A stretch of DNA of 64,000 nucleotides from Clostridium sp. BJN0013 (GTDB lineage: Bacteria > Bacillota > Clostridia > Clostridiales > Clostridiaceae): the NCBI RefSeq assembly GCF_040939125.1, contig NZ_CP162495.1, positions 1,922,001 to 1,986,000 of the forward strand. Direction: 5' to 3'. The notes beneath the pieces are model-generated. The model made no database searches and was not told where the DNA came from. It saw nothing but the letters and a program-made list of their open reading frames with translations. Positions 44,587 through 53,269 of this stretch are shown here, in pieces (position 1 is the stretch's first letter; each line of letters begins with the position of its first letter). Both the position numbers and the translations under genes were made by a program.

Positions 44587-45345
44587 ATGTCTTATAAAGA
44601 TTGTATTAAAATTTGGAGAAAAGGTATAAGTGAAGAATTGTTAGATAGATTTTTTCTTAAGTTTACATATTCCTCAAATAAAATAGAAAATAATGAGACA
44701 AGATTAAGAGATGTTGAAACCATCTTTAAAGGGAAAAAAGTTGCAGATTTTAAAGGAAATAAGAAAACACTTGTAGAAATAGAGAATCACAGGGAGTTAT
44801 GCAAAAATATTTTTAAATTATGTAAAAAATACGATTCAAAAGTATCTATTGATATAGTAAAAAAAATTCATTATGCATTGATGAAAAATTGTTTTTCAGA
44901 GCAGTTGTTATTAAAAGGAGAAAGTCCAGGAGAATTTAAAAAAGGTGATTATATAGTTGGCTTACATGATGTAGGGGTAAGTCCTGATGAAGTAGAAGAA
45001 AATTTAGATTCTTTATTTAAAGAAATTAATGAAGTGAAAATAAATGATAACAACGTTTTAACAGTGATTTCATATTTCCACTGCTGGTTTGAGAGTATAC
45101 ATCCTTTTGCTGATGGAAATGGAAGAACGGGCAGGATGCTGGTCAATTATCTTCTTATAGGCAATAACTTTCCACCAATAGTTTTATTTGAAAATGACAG
45201 GGAACAGTATTACCTGGCCTTGGAATATTTCAATGAAACGCAGGAAATATCTAAAATGGTTAGTTTCCTAGAAGATCAAGCTTATAAGACATGGATTAAA
45301 GATTATAATATCAAGTTAAAAAATTTAAAGGATTTTTTGGATTAG
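44587..45345 (+). CDS. Fic-domain AMP-transferase with N-terminal inhibitory motif
   Basis: The 252-residue protein has the complete Fic motif HPFADGNGRTGR (172-183) and an N-terminal (S/T)xxxE(G/N) inhibitory motif: S30-N-K-I-E34-N35. This marks a class II Fic protein held off by its own helix. Fic proteins modify targets with AMP or related groups. The gene has its own RBS (TTAGGAGG) and lies between cas6 and array 2. A decayed copy of its centre is fused to the end of array 2. A direct CRISPR role is unproven. Confidence 0.9.
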   Translation: MSYKDCIKIWRKGISEELLDRFFLKFTYSSNKIENNETRLRDVETIFKGKKVADFKGNKKTLVEIENHRELCKNIFKLCKKYDSKVSIDIVKKIHYALMKNCFSEQLLLKGESPGEFKKGDYIVGLHDVGVSPDEVEENLDSLFKEINEVKINDNNVLTVISYFHCWFESIHPFADGNGRTGRMLVNYLLIGNNFPPIVLFENDREQYYLALEYFNETQEISKMVSFLEDQAYKTWIKDYNIKLKNLKDFLD

Positions 45346-45372
45346 ATGATAAAGGTAACACCAATAATTTTT

Positions 45373-45512
45373 TCGTCGACCCCCAGTAGCGTAAAAAACC
45401 ACGGGGTTCGATAAATTAAAAAGATGAGTAATGATAAGGGTTTGTGATTTTTATTAACACTTCATTAACATGTTGATATTTTCATAAACCCTGTTATAAT
45501 AATATATGGATG
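45373..45512 (+). promoter_or_regulatory. Array 2 leader: upstream hairpin and promoter
   Basis: TCGTCGACCCCC (45373-45384) pairs with GGGGTTCGA (45403-45411). The promoter TTGATA (45473-45478), 16-bp gap, TATAAT (45495-45500) lies just before the first repeat. The sequence is nearly the same as leader 1, so both arrays should be adapted and transcribed by the same machinery. Confidence 0.75.
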
Positions 45513-46316
45513 GATTTTAGATTACCTATGAGGAATTGAAACTCCTAATGATTCGCCACCAAAGTCTTTTGTTGTAACGAATTTTAGATTACCTATGAGG
45601 AATTGAAACTGGGTTACTATAAGAACAGTCTTACCTTCTTTATTTATTTTAGATTACCTATGAGGAATTGAAACCTTAATGCTGGGTTCCCCGTAATGAT
45701 ACTGGATAGAATTTTAGATTACCTATGAGGAATTGAAACCATATTTCTACTCTTTCACACTTTCTGCAGCACTTAATTTTAGATTACCTATGAGGAATTG
45801 AAACCCATGCAATCACATTCACCTTCGCATAAAATGAGTTCATTTTAGATTACCTATGAGGAATTGAAACTTTTTTGGCCGAAATGCCAGGCATTGTTCC
45901 TAGTATATTTTAGATTACCTATGAGGAATTGAAACTTAAAATGTGCAAAATTCCATCAAATTTAAATTTACATTTTAGATTACCTATGAGGAATTGAAAC
46001 TTAAAATGTGCAAAATTCCATCAAATTTAAATTTACATTTTAGATTACCTATGAGGAATTGAAACGTAAAGAAAGGGCGTGAATATATGGATATGAAAGT
46101 ATAATTTTAGATTACCTATGAGGAATTGAAACGATATATGAAGAGGTGATATAAATGGCAGATATACAATTTTAGATTACCTATGAGGAATTGAAACGTA
46201 ACAAGTATGGTGTAGCTTCCCTAGAAGTAGCTGATTTTAGATTACCTATGAGGAATTGAAACCATTAATGTTAGATGAAAGTTCAATGATTAAAAATGAG
46301 ATTTTAGATTACCTAT
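45513..46316 (+). CRISPR. CRISPR array 2: 12 full repeats plus one truncated, 12 spacers
   Basis: The core repeat is 29 nt, starting ATTTTAGATTACC and ending TATGAGGAATTGAAAC; the base before it varies (G only in the first). It differs from array 1 by GATTACC for GACTACC. Repeats begin at 45513 (30-nt form), 45581, 45646, 45711, 45776, 45842, 45907, 45972, 46037, 46104, 46169 and 46234. The 13th, at 46301, breaks off after 16 nt. Spacers 45936-45971 and 46001-46036 are identical. Confidence 0.98.
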
Positions 46317-46490
46317 AGTGATTTCATATTTCCACTGCTGGTTTTGAGGGTATACATCCTTTTGCTGATAAAAATGGAAGAACCGGCAGAATGCTGATCA
46401 ATTGTCTTCTTATAGTAAATATTTTTCACTAATAGTTTTATTTAAAAATGACAGGGAACAGTACTACTGGTCTTGTAATATTTAGGATAA
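46317..46490 (+). pseudogene. Decayed fic fragment fused to array 2
   Basis: Starting exactly at the broken last repeat, the DNA matches the fic gene from about 45064 (GTGATTTCATATTTCCACTG), including the Fic core (HPFADKNGRTGR by translation) with substitutions and frameshifts. It ends near 46490. It is a relic of a second fic-array unit. Confidence 0.85.
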
Positions 46491-46762
46491 ATATCTAATT
46501 TATAGAAAATAATAAGCAAGATATTTGTAAATATATGGAATGAAATTTTTTCATTTATAGAAATAAAAAATAATTTGTAATATTATATAAAATTATTCAT
46601 ATATATGAAGGAATTTGGAAAATAAGGTAGAATATCATATATAAGTTTAAATAAATTAATTTATAAGATAGATAGCATAGCAATGTGTATTTTGGGAGAT
46701 ATTAGTTTGTATTTATAAAAAAGTAAAATTATATTTATGGGTAAAAAAGGCAGGGAAAACAT
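46491..46762. other. Non-coding region before the type III operon
   Basis: 270 bp of very AT-rich DNA with the promoter of the operon somewhere in it. A candidate -10-like stretch is TATAAAAAAG, and a GGCAGGG site precedes ATG 46763. I see no gene and no repeat. Confidence 0.35.
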
Positions 46763-48877
46763 ATGATTTATATTTTTTTAGATGAAGCAGGATCATTTGA
46801 ATGCAATGATGGTAACAAAACTAAAAGAGAGATAATAGGAGGTGTAATTTGTAAAGGTATAAAAGATGAAGGATCTATAAAAACACTGAGCAGTAGTGTG
46901 GAGAAGCAATTTATAACTGCCGGAGGATATGATTATTATAATAAGATACATGGAAAGCAGAGAAATGGGAAAGTCCAAAATGCTGTTTTAAAAAGTATAT
47001 TTATAGATAAAAAATGTGGAAATAAAATAATTCCTTTTTACATAGAGAGAGGGACTATTAATAAAAAAATTTTTTCAAATATAACAGATGATAACAATGC
47101 TTCATTTCTTTATTTAAATATGCTAAACAGAGTAGTATCAAATCTTCTATTATACAAATCAGGAATACTGAATTATGATAACAAAGTAATTATAAATCTG
47201 CCCACGAGAGTATTACCGGTAAAAAAACTCTCAACTCAGGAGATAAAGGCTTTCAAAGAACTTTCGTATGATATACTAAATGGCAAGGTGGTTCTTGATC
47301 TGTCTCCTAATCTCCTTTCAGCATTAAGCTGTGAAATTTCAAATTGCAGTTTCCTAAAAAACAAAATTTATGTGGAAATAAATGCAAATAAAATAGCTTA
47401 TGGCGATGAATGCGATAATAAGGGTAATCTTAATGTTTTTTATCAACTTTCAGATTTTGTGTGCAATAATGCTTATCTTAAAGTTATGGATGATTTAAAT
47501 GAAATTGTATTTGCATATGATGACATTGATGAGTGCTATAGAAAAATAATTCAATATTATAATGAAAAAAAGCTTTATGAATATATAAATCAAAAAGAGA
47601 AGTATAATATTGAATTTAAAAATTCTAAATATAAAAGAATATATGATTCCTATATAAAAAGTTTAGATGAAGAAAAGCTATATAATGATGTATCTATAAA
47701 AGATTTTATAATCAAAGAAGGGGAAGAAATAAAGTCAAAAGAATACAATAGGATATTTGTCAAAAAAAAGCTTGATAAGGTTGATGAGTATATAACTTCT
47801 TCTACTGCTAAAAATGATTTAAAGACAGCTATTGAATATTATATATTTAAAATGAGAACATATAACCATTTGGGAAATTTTAAAGAAAATAGTATCATAT
47901 ATAAACAAAATATCATGAAATTGACTTATAATGCAGATTCTTTAGATATTATAAGGTTAAGAATGGAAGCTATAAATTTATATGCAGTTACATTGTCGAA
48001 TAGTTTCCTTTTTAAAGAATCAATTGCGTATATTGATAAACTTATTAAATATCAAGAGTTTGTAGAAGAAATGTATAAAGAAATAGCTTGCGATATGGAT
48101 AAAAAGGAAATTCGTAAAAATTATGTTGACATAAATATGGGAAAATATTTGAGCTCAAAGGGGCAGTATATGTCATTTATTAATGAGGCATCTGCAGAAA
48201 AGTATTTTTTAGAGGCATTGGGATGCTTTAAATATAATGATAAGCAAAAAAATCAGGCAATATCTTACCTGATTCACTATTACTCATATTTCGAAATTGT
48301 TCCAGAAAATAATATAAGACAGATTATAGATAAATATTTTGGATTTGATAGTTTTCAGAATGGAATAAATTATTTTACAAAGATTAAATATGAAAATTTG
48401 CTTTCTCCAGGTGAATCTTTCAAGCTTTTTGCATTTATCAAATATTGGGTTATTTATGAAGAAATAGGACAAGACATTGGCCTAGACCAAATTGAAAGAC
48501 TTGGTAATAAGCTTGTTAATTTATGTTCATATGTGAAAAAATATTCAAAGTTTTTTGAACATCCCTATGAGCTTATATTTTATAATATAGCCCAGAGGCT
48601 TGAAACTGCTTCTTTAAAAAAGGAATTTAATGATAAGGCCATAAGTATATGTAAAAATCCCAACAGTGAATTTACCTTAAAGGTTATTGGGTTTATGATA
48701 AAACTCAATTGCTATAAGAATAAGAAAGATTTGGGAAAATTCATAAAATTTTTGAATGAGGAGGATATTTTAGATGATACAAGAAAATATTTTGAAGTAA
48801 ATGCTTTATCCAGAGAGGATGACATAAACAAAGCTTTAAATATTATAAATTCTAAATTTACATATATGTACAGATAG
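46763..48877 (+). CDS. DUF3800/RNase H-like protein with long helical C-terminus, type III operon
   Basis: The 704-residue protein starts MIYIFLDEAGSFE, like DUF3800 (LDESG; D7/E8). DUF3800-type landmarks follow: H63 in YNKIHGKQRNGK, the strand KVIINLPTRVL, and QLSDF (D231) near residue 230. This predicts an RNase H-like nuclease fold over about 1-245. From about 270 on it is almost all helical with regular pairs, as in TPR-like repeats. It is the first gene of the type III-D-like operon, before two CARF proteins. DUF3800 proteins are suspected nucleases. A link to cyclic-oligoadenylate signalling or target RNA is inferred from position. Confidence 0.6.
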   Translation: MIYIFLDEAGSFECNDGNKTKREIIGGVICKGIKDEGSIKTLSSSVEKQFITAGGYDYYNKIHGKQRNGKVQNAVLKSIFIDKKCGNKIIPFYIERGTINKKIFSNITDDNNASFLYLNMLNRVVSNLLLYKSGILNYDNKVIINLPTRVLPVKKLSTQEIKAFKELSYDILNGKVVLDLSPNLLSALSCEISNCSFLKNKIYVEINANKIAYGDECDNKGNLNVFYQLSDFVCNNAYLKVMDDLNEIVFAYDDIDECYRKIIQYYNEKKLYEYINQKEKYNIEFKNSKYKRIYDSYIKSLDEEKLYNDVSIKDFIIKEGEEIKSKEYNRIFVKKKLDKVDEYITSSTAKNDLKTAIEYYIFKMRTYNHLGNFKENSIIYKQNIMKLTYNADSLDIIRLRMEAINLYAVTLSNSFLFKESIAYIDKLIKYQEFVEEMYKEIACDMDKKEIRKNYVDINMGKYLSSKGQYMSFINEASAEKYFLEALGCFKYNDKQKNQAISYLIHYYSYFEIVPENNIRQIIDKYFGFDSFQNGINYFTKIKYENLLSPGESFKLFAFIKYWVIYEEIGQDIGLDQIERLGNKLVNLCSYVKKYSKFFEHPYELIFYNIAQRLETASLKKEFNDKAISICKNPNSEFTLKVIGFMIKLNCYKNKKDLGKFIKFLNEEDILDDTRKYFEVNALSREDDINKALNIINSKFTYMYR

Positions 48878-48899
48878 AAACAAAGGAGGCATTGAATTT

Positions 48900-50201
48900 A
48901 TGCAAAAAGTAGAAAAGAAAGCTGATTTTCTAATAACTCTTGTAGGAACAAGCGCTATGCCCAATCTCATAGGTATAGTTGCAAGAATAAATCAACATGG
49001 GAAGGTATTTTTGATTCATACTTGTGAGACGAAAGATATTTCAGATGGTCTTGAGGATTTTATAGAACAAAAAGATAAAACTGATATAGAAGGAAACCTT
49101 CATGTAAAAAGTAAATCATTTGAATTAGAGAATTATGATAATCCAGAACAGGTGTATAAGGAGCTGCTTCCCAAATTTAAAGCAATATGTGGAGAAATTA
49201 AGAACTCGGCAATAGACAAACCTGTAATGGAGCTCAATTATACAGGGGGAACTAAAGTGATTTCAAGTTTATCCTGTAAAGCTTTTAAAGATGTGTTTGA
49301 AGGTTTTGGCAGTAGTCTGTATTTTACATATCTTGATGGAGAGAAGAGTGAAATACATATTTTTAAATCAAATTTGAATAGAGAAAGCATAGTTGATTAT
49401 TCAAGTGAAAGTGGGACCATTCCTATTACTGTTGGAGATGTGGTTGCCGTGCATATGAGGTCATTTCTAAATTACAAGGGTAGTTCAGATACTTTTAAGC
49501 AGAGTAAATTCAGCAGAGATATGTATGATTTCATAGCAAATAATTTGGATAAAAGGAAGGAAATCATCTCGTATTTAACGGGATTATATGAGGGATTAGA
49601 TGAAAAAACAAAAGGTAGTGCAAACAAAGTTACAAAGTTTTTAGATGAATTTTCAGATGGAAACAAACTTTTGTGCGGCTATGACAGTTCTGATGATTTT
49701 TTTAAATCGTTTTATACGGAAAGGCGTAAATTGTCCAGTAAAAATATAAGCTCAGAAATAAGTGAAAAACTTCGTGGAAAATGGTTTGAAGAAGTGATTC
49801 ACCAAATATTGATGGAGCTTAAAAAGGAAAATGTAATAGATAATTTTGCAAATAATCTGTCAAGTAAGAGTATCAGTACAAATTTTGAATCGGATTTTAT
49901 AGCTATGAAAGATTATAAATTATATTATTTTTCGGTAAGTACTGTTGATACTGAAAGAATGACTAAATTGAAATTGTATGAGGCTAAACAGAGAGTGAAA
50001 ATTATTTCTGGTGCGGAATCAGCAGCCGCAGCTGTTACTTTTGTAGAGGATAAGAATGAAATCCTTGAAGGAGATATGGATATATGGCAGGAAAATCCTA
50101 AAAATGTGCTTATAACGACATGGGGTGAACTTCCCAAATTAAAAGAAATAATTAGAAATTGGATAATAAAAAAGGGAGCGGTTGATAAAAATGAGTACTA
50201 A
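48900..50201 (+). CDS. CARF protein with PD-(D/E)XK-like C-terminus (Card1/Can2-like), degenerate catalytic residues
   Basis: The 433-residue protein has an N-terminal CARF domain (about 8-165) with the DUF1887-type motif NYTGGTK at 113-119, expected to bind cyclic oligoadenylate. A linker and a C-terminal nuclease-like fold follow: GKWFE at 293-297, D332 in ESDFIA, and YYFSVST at 342-348 where active relatives have the (E/Q)xK pair (ECK). Here Ser-Val-Ser replaces it. The enzyme may be inactive, use shifted residues, or have changed function. It overlaps the next CARF gene by 11 bp. Confidence 0.75.
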   Translation: MQKVEKKADFLITLVGTSAMPNLIGIVARINQHGKVFLIHTCETKDISDGLEDFIEQKDKTDIEGNLHVKSKSFELENYDNPEQVYKELLPKFKAICGEIKNSAIDKPVMELNYTGGTKVISSLSCKAFKDVFEGFGSSLYFTYLDGEKSEIHIFKSNLNRESIVDYSSESGTIPITVGDVVAVHMRSFLNYKGSSDTFKQSKFSRDMYDFIANNLDKRKEIISYLTGLYEGLDEKTKGSANKVTKFLDEFSDGNKLLCGYDSSDDFFKSFYTERRKLSSKNISSEISEKLRGKWFEEVIHQILMELKKENVIDNFANNLSSKSISTNFESDFIAMKDYKLYYFSVSTVDTERMTKLKLYEAKQRVKIISGAESAAAAVTFVEDKNEILEGDMDIWQENPKNVLITTWGELPKLKEIIRNWIIKKGAVDKNEY

Positions 50202-51072
50202 AGCTGATTGTATAATAACTTTAATAGGTAAAAATCCTTCTCCTAGTTACTATACGATTTTAAATTACAGTAAAAGTGGAACAAAAGTGTATGCTTTTTA
50301 TACGTTGAATGATGATGAGTCGGTAAGCAGTGAAAATGTTTTGAAAAATATAATCAGTTCTGTGAAAGAAAAAGATGATTCAATTATTATAAAACCTGTT
50401 CCCTGTGACAAAAGCAGGAGGAAAAGTATTAAAAAATGTGTAGAAAATGAATTTGGAAATATCATAAAAGACTGTGATTATGATAATCTTGGCAGCAGAA
50501 CAGTAGATATTATTGTGGATTATACAGGATCTACAAAATCCATGTCAGCATTTTTCTATTCATTTTATGACAGAGTAGTTAAAGAAGGTGAATATAGGAA
50601 GTTGAATGTACACTCTTCTTATGTTTCTTCTGACAAGGGGGAAATCTATGAGTGTAAATTTAAACCAGTGAAAATTGAATCCATATATAAGATTGAAAAT
50701 GTATTTAAACAATTTAGCGTAACAAAGGAAGATCTAATAAAACTTCACGGCTATAAATTAATTGGTGGGAATCAAATCAGTAATGTTCACCATAATCATA
50801 AGTTTGATCATATTGATACAGAAAAAGGAAATTTGAGATTTGGCATTACTGTAGAATGTAAAAAGATAAAAGATCTTGTGGATAAGTATTTTGAGATATC
50901 AGATGAGGTTGAAAAAGCAGGGGGAAGTGAGGCATGTATTGATTTCTATATTAAAGGGTATAAACTTGAAAATAAATTTTTAAATTATGGGAATGCAAAA
51001 AGTGCATTTTATGATTCCCTAAGCAGTGTATATTCCCGGGACTTAAAAGAGAAAGTAACTGTTACATTTTAA
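50191..51072 (+). CDS. Second CARF-domain protein, paralogue of the preceding CARF domain
   Basis: Start ATG 50191 lies inside the end of the previous gene. The 293-residue protein begins KADCIITLIGKNPSPSYYT, parallel to KADFLITLVGTSAMPNLIG in the neighbour, and carries the CARF loop VDYTGSTKSMSAFF. The C-terminal ~125 residues (with GITVECKKIKDLVDKYF) match no family I know. Tandem, coupled CARF paralogues suggest a heterodimeric sensor or an effector/ring-nuclease pair. That is inference. Confidence 0.7.
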   Translation: MSTKADCIITLIGKNPSPSYYTILNYSKSGTKVYAFYTLNDDESVSSENVLKNIISSVKEKDDSIIIKPVPCDKSRRKSIKKCVENEFGNIIKDCDYDNLGSRTVDIIVDYTGSTKSMSAFFYSFYDRVVKEGEYRKLNVHSSYVSSDKGEIYECKFKPVKIESIYKIENVFKQFSVTKEDLIKLHGYKLIGGNQISNVHHNHKFDHIDTEKGNLRFGITVECKKIKDLVDKYFEISDEVEKAGGSEACIDFYIKGYKLENKFLNYGNAKSAFYDSLSSVYSRDLKEKVTVTF

Positions 51073-51095
51073 GAAGAGAGCAAGGAGGAAAATAA

Positions 51096-52610
51096 ATGAA
51101 GAGTTTGGTATTATGGGAGTTTTCAAGAAAACAAAATTATGTATTTAGAAGTAGCAGACTTAAAGAATGTATTGGGGCATCCATGATCATAAGAAGGCTA
51201 TCTGAGAACTTCAGAGAATATGATCTTGAAAATGAAAGTTTCATAGTAAAAGGAGGTGGAAAAAGCTTATATCTATTCGATGATGAAAAATGTGCAAATG
51301 AGTTCATAAAAAATTTTAGCATAAGAGTACTTAAGAATTATCCTGGCCTTGAATTTTTTATAGTCAAGGAAGCGGTTGATATTTCAAAGGATGATATAAA
51401 AGCTTCAATTAAAAATATATATAAAAAATTAGAAATAAAAAAAAGCAGTAGAAAAAATTCAGGGAATCAGATTGGCTTTGGAATAGAAAGAGAATGTGAT
51501 TCTACGGGATACCCTGCTGTTTCTTTTTATTATGATGAAGGGAAAAAATATATTTCAAGTGAGATAAAAGCAAAACGGGAGGAAGAAAAGAGTGCTGTCA
51601 AGGAATATTTTGATGATCTCGTTCCGGAAAATTATAAATATAGTAAAGAAATTGATGATTTGGTAAATGAAAAAGGGAAAAGCTATATAGCTGTAGTACA
51701 TATTGATGGGAATGAAATGGGTAAAAAATTAAGAAATTTGGAAAATAAAGTAGTTAAAAGAGATAACGAGACCATGGAGGTTTATAACAATAGATATATA
51801 AATATACTTAAAAATTTCAGTAAAAAAATAGATGAAAGTTATAAACGTGCATTTAAAAATATAGCAGTAAATGTAGTTAACAGCAGAGAAAATTTAGAAG
51901 ATGTTTCGAAAATAGCTGACAAAATTATTCCGCTGAGACCGCTTATATTTGCAGGGGACGACGTGACTTATTTGAGTAATGCATATATTGGAGTTGAAAC
52001 TGCAAGATCTTTTCTTCAGGAACTCGATAAAAATTATATTGATATTGAAGGCATGGATCTTGGAAAACTTCATGCATGTGCTGGAATTGCAATAATAAAA
52101 AAAGGATATCCATTTATAAAAGGATATGATGCTGCACAACAGCTTTGTGAAAATTCGAAGAAAACTATTCTTAAAGAAAAATATGGAGATACGTCAATGC
52201 TGGATTTTCATATTTTTCAGGGAGATATAGATAAATCCATATATGACATAAGAGAAGAAGAGTATACGTTTAATGGTAAAGATGCGAAACTCACGATGAA
52301 GCCATTGGTAATTGATCCTTTGAAGAATTGGAAAAATTATCAAAACTTTATAGAAGCATTGAACAATGTAGATGCAGCTATAAGTGAGAAAAAAATAGGA
52401 AGGAGTAAGGTTAAAACTTTAAGGGAAGTGCTTAAAAAAGGTGAACAAGAAACGAAATATTTCTTTAAGTTTTATAATATAGAACCAGGTAGGTATTTTA
52501 GAGATCTTCATGGTGCAAGAGGAGACTACTGTTTTAATGAAAGTGATAGCGTGTGTATGTATTTCGATGCCATAGAATCCATGGATATGTTTAAAAAACT
52601 TGAAAAGTGA
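51096..52610 (+). CDS. cas10: Cas10 of a type III-D-like system, HD domain absent, cyclase AGDD
   Basis: The 504-residue protein has no N-terminal HD nuclease and starts with the Palm-1 pattern RKQNYVFRSSRLKECIGASMII. VHIDGNEMGKKL (D204) and the second palm LIFAGDDVTYLS (AGDD at 286-289 in place of GGDD) form the cyclase site. The acidic residues are kept, so cyclic oligoadenylate synthesis is likely, consistent with the adjacent CARF genes. DNase activity is not expected without HD. Small size and neighbour Csx10 fit subtype III-D. Confidence 0.88.
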   Translation: MKSLVLWEFSRKQNYVFRSSRLKECIGASMIIRRLSENFREYDLENESFIVKGGGKSLYLFDDEKCANEFIKNFSIRVLKNYPGLEFFIVKEAVDISKDDIKASIKNIYKKLEIKKSSRKNSGNQIGFGIERECDSTGYPAVSFYYDEGKKYISSEIKAKREEEKSAVKEYFDDLVPENYKYSKEIDDLVNEKGKSYIAVVHIDGNEMGKKLRNLENKVVKRDNETMEVYNNRYINILKNFSKKIDESYKRAFKNIAVNVVNSRENLEDVSKIADKIIPLRPLIFAGDDVTYLSNAYIGVETARSFLQELDKNYIDIEGMDLGKLHACAGIAIIKKGYPFIKGYDAAQQLCENSKKTILKEKYGDTSMLDFHIFQGDIDKSIYDIREEEYTFNGKDAKLTMKPLVIDPLKNWKNYQNFIEALNNVDAAISEKKIGRSKVKTLREVLKKGEQETKYFFKFYNIEPGRYFRDLHGARGDYCFNESDSVCMYFDAIESMDMFKKLEK

Positions 52611-52622
52611 GGTGGAGTTAAA

Positions 52623-53267
52623 ATGACATATTTTAAAATAAAAATAAAACTACTTTCCGAAAGTATTTTTGGAAATGGGGAATCAGAATCGAGTGGAGTT
52701 GATGTTGATATATTAAAGGATGACATAGGTGTTCCTTATTTTAGAGGGAAGACCTTTAAGGGAAAACTAAGAGCGGAAATTTCTGCACTCGGAGAGTATA
52801 TGTTCTGTTTCAGTAAAAATAGATATGACAAAATTATTGAAGGACTTCTTGGGAAAGAGGGAAAGTTTGACAGCAATACTTTAAAGTTTTCGGATTGTGT
52901 TATATCAGAGTGCGTGCATGATGATCTCAAATATGGTGTTGAAAATTATAAGTTTGACAAAAAAGATATACTTAATTCTCTTACGGAAGTTAGAACCTTT
53001 ACAAGGATTGATGAGAATGGAGTTCCAGAAAAGGGTTCTTTAAGGCAGGCCAGGGTGATAAAAAAAGGTTTGATTTTATACTGTGATGTAGAATGTCAAA
53101 GAAATTTAGATGATATTGAAAAGGGCATACTTTCAGCAGGAGTAGCAGTTTTAAGGAATCTCGGCACAATGGAGAGCAGGGGAAAAGGAAATGTAAAATG
53201 CTCACTTATAGAAAAAGGTGAAGATGTGACAGCTAAATATATTGATGTACTGGAAAAGGAGGCTTAA
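52623..53267 (+). CDS. Cas7-type RAMP (Csm3-like) backbone protein
   Basis: The 214-residue RAMP has an N-terminal RAMP strand-helix (KIKIKLLSESIFGNGES), the PYFRGKTFKGKLRAEI segment and the glycine-rich loop NLGTMESRGKGNVKC. It lies 12 bp behind cas10 and 2 bp before csx10. It is likely one of the backbone subunits holding the crRNA. Asp residues near 27-32 (GVDVDILKDD) could form the target-RNA cleavage site, but this cannot be assigned by eye. Confidence 0.82.
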   Translation: MTYFKIKIKLLSESIFGNGESESSGVDVDILKDDIGVPYFRGKTFKGKLRAEISALGEYMFCFSKNRYDKIIEGLLGKEGKFDSNTLKFSDCVISECVHDDLKYGVENYKFDKKDILNSLTEVRTFTRIDENGVPEKGSLRQARVIKKGLILYCDVECQRNLDDIEKGILSAGVAVLRNLGTMESRGKGNVKCSLIEKGEDVTAKYIDVLEKEA

Positions 53268-53269
53268 AT

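Noticed and set aside
45805-45841. Array 2 spacer resembling IS110 upstream DNA (GCAATCACA-TCACC)
   Set aside because: Only about 14 of 15 bases agree and the rest of the spacer does not match, which can happen by chance.
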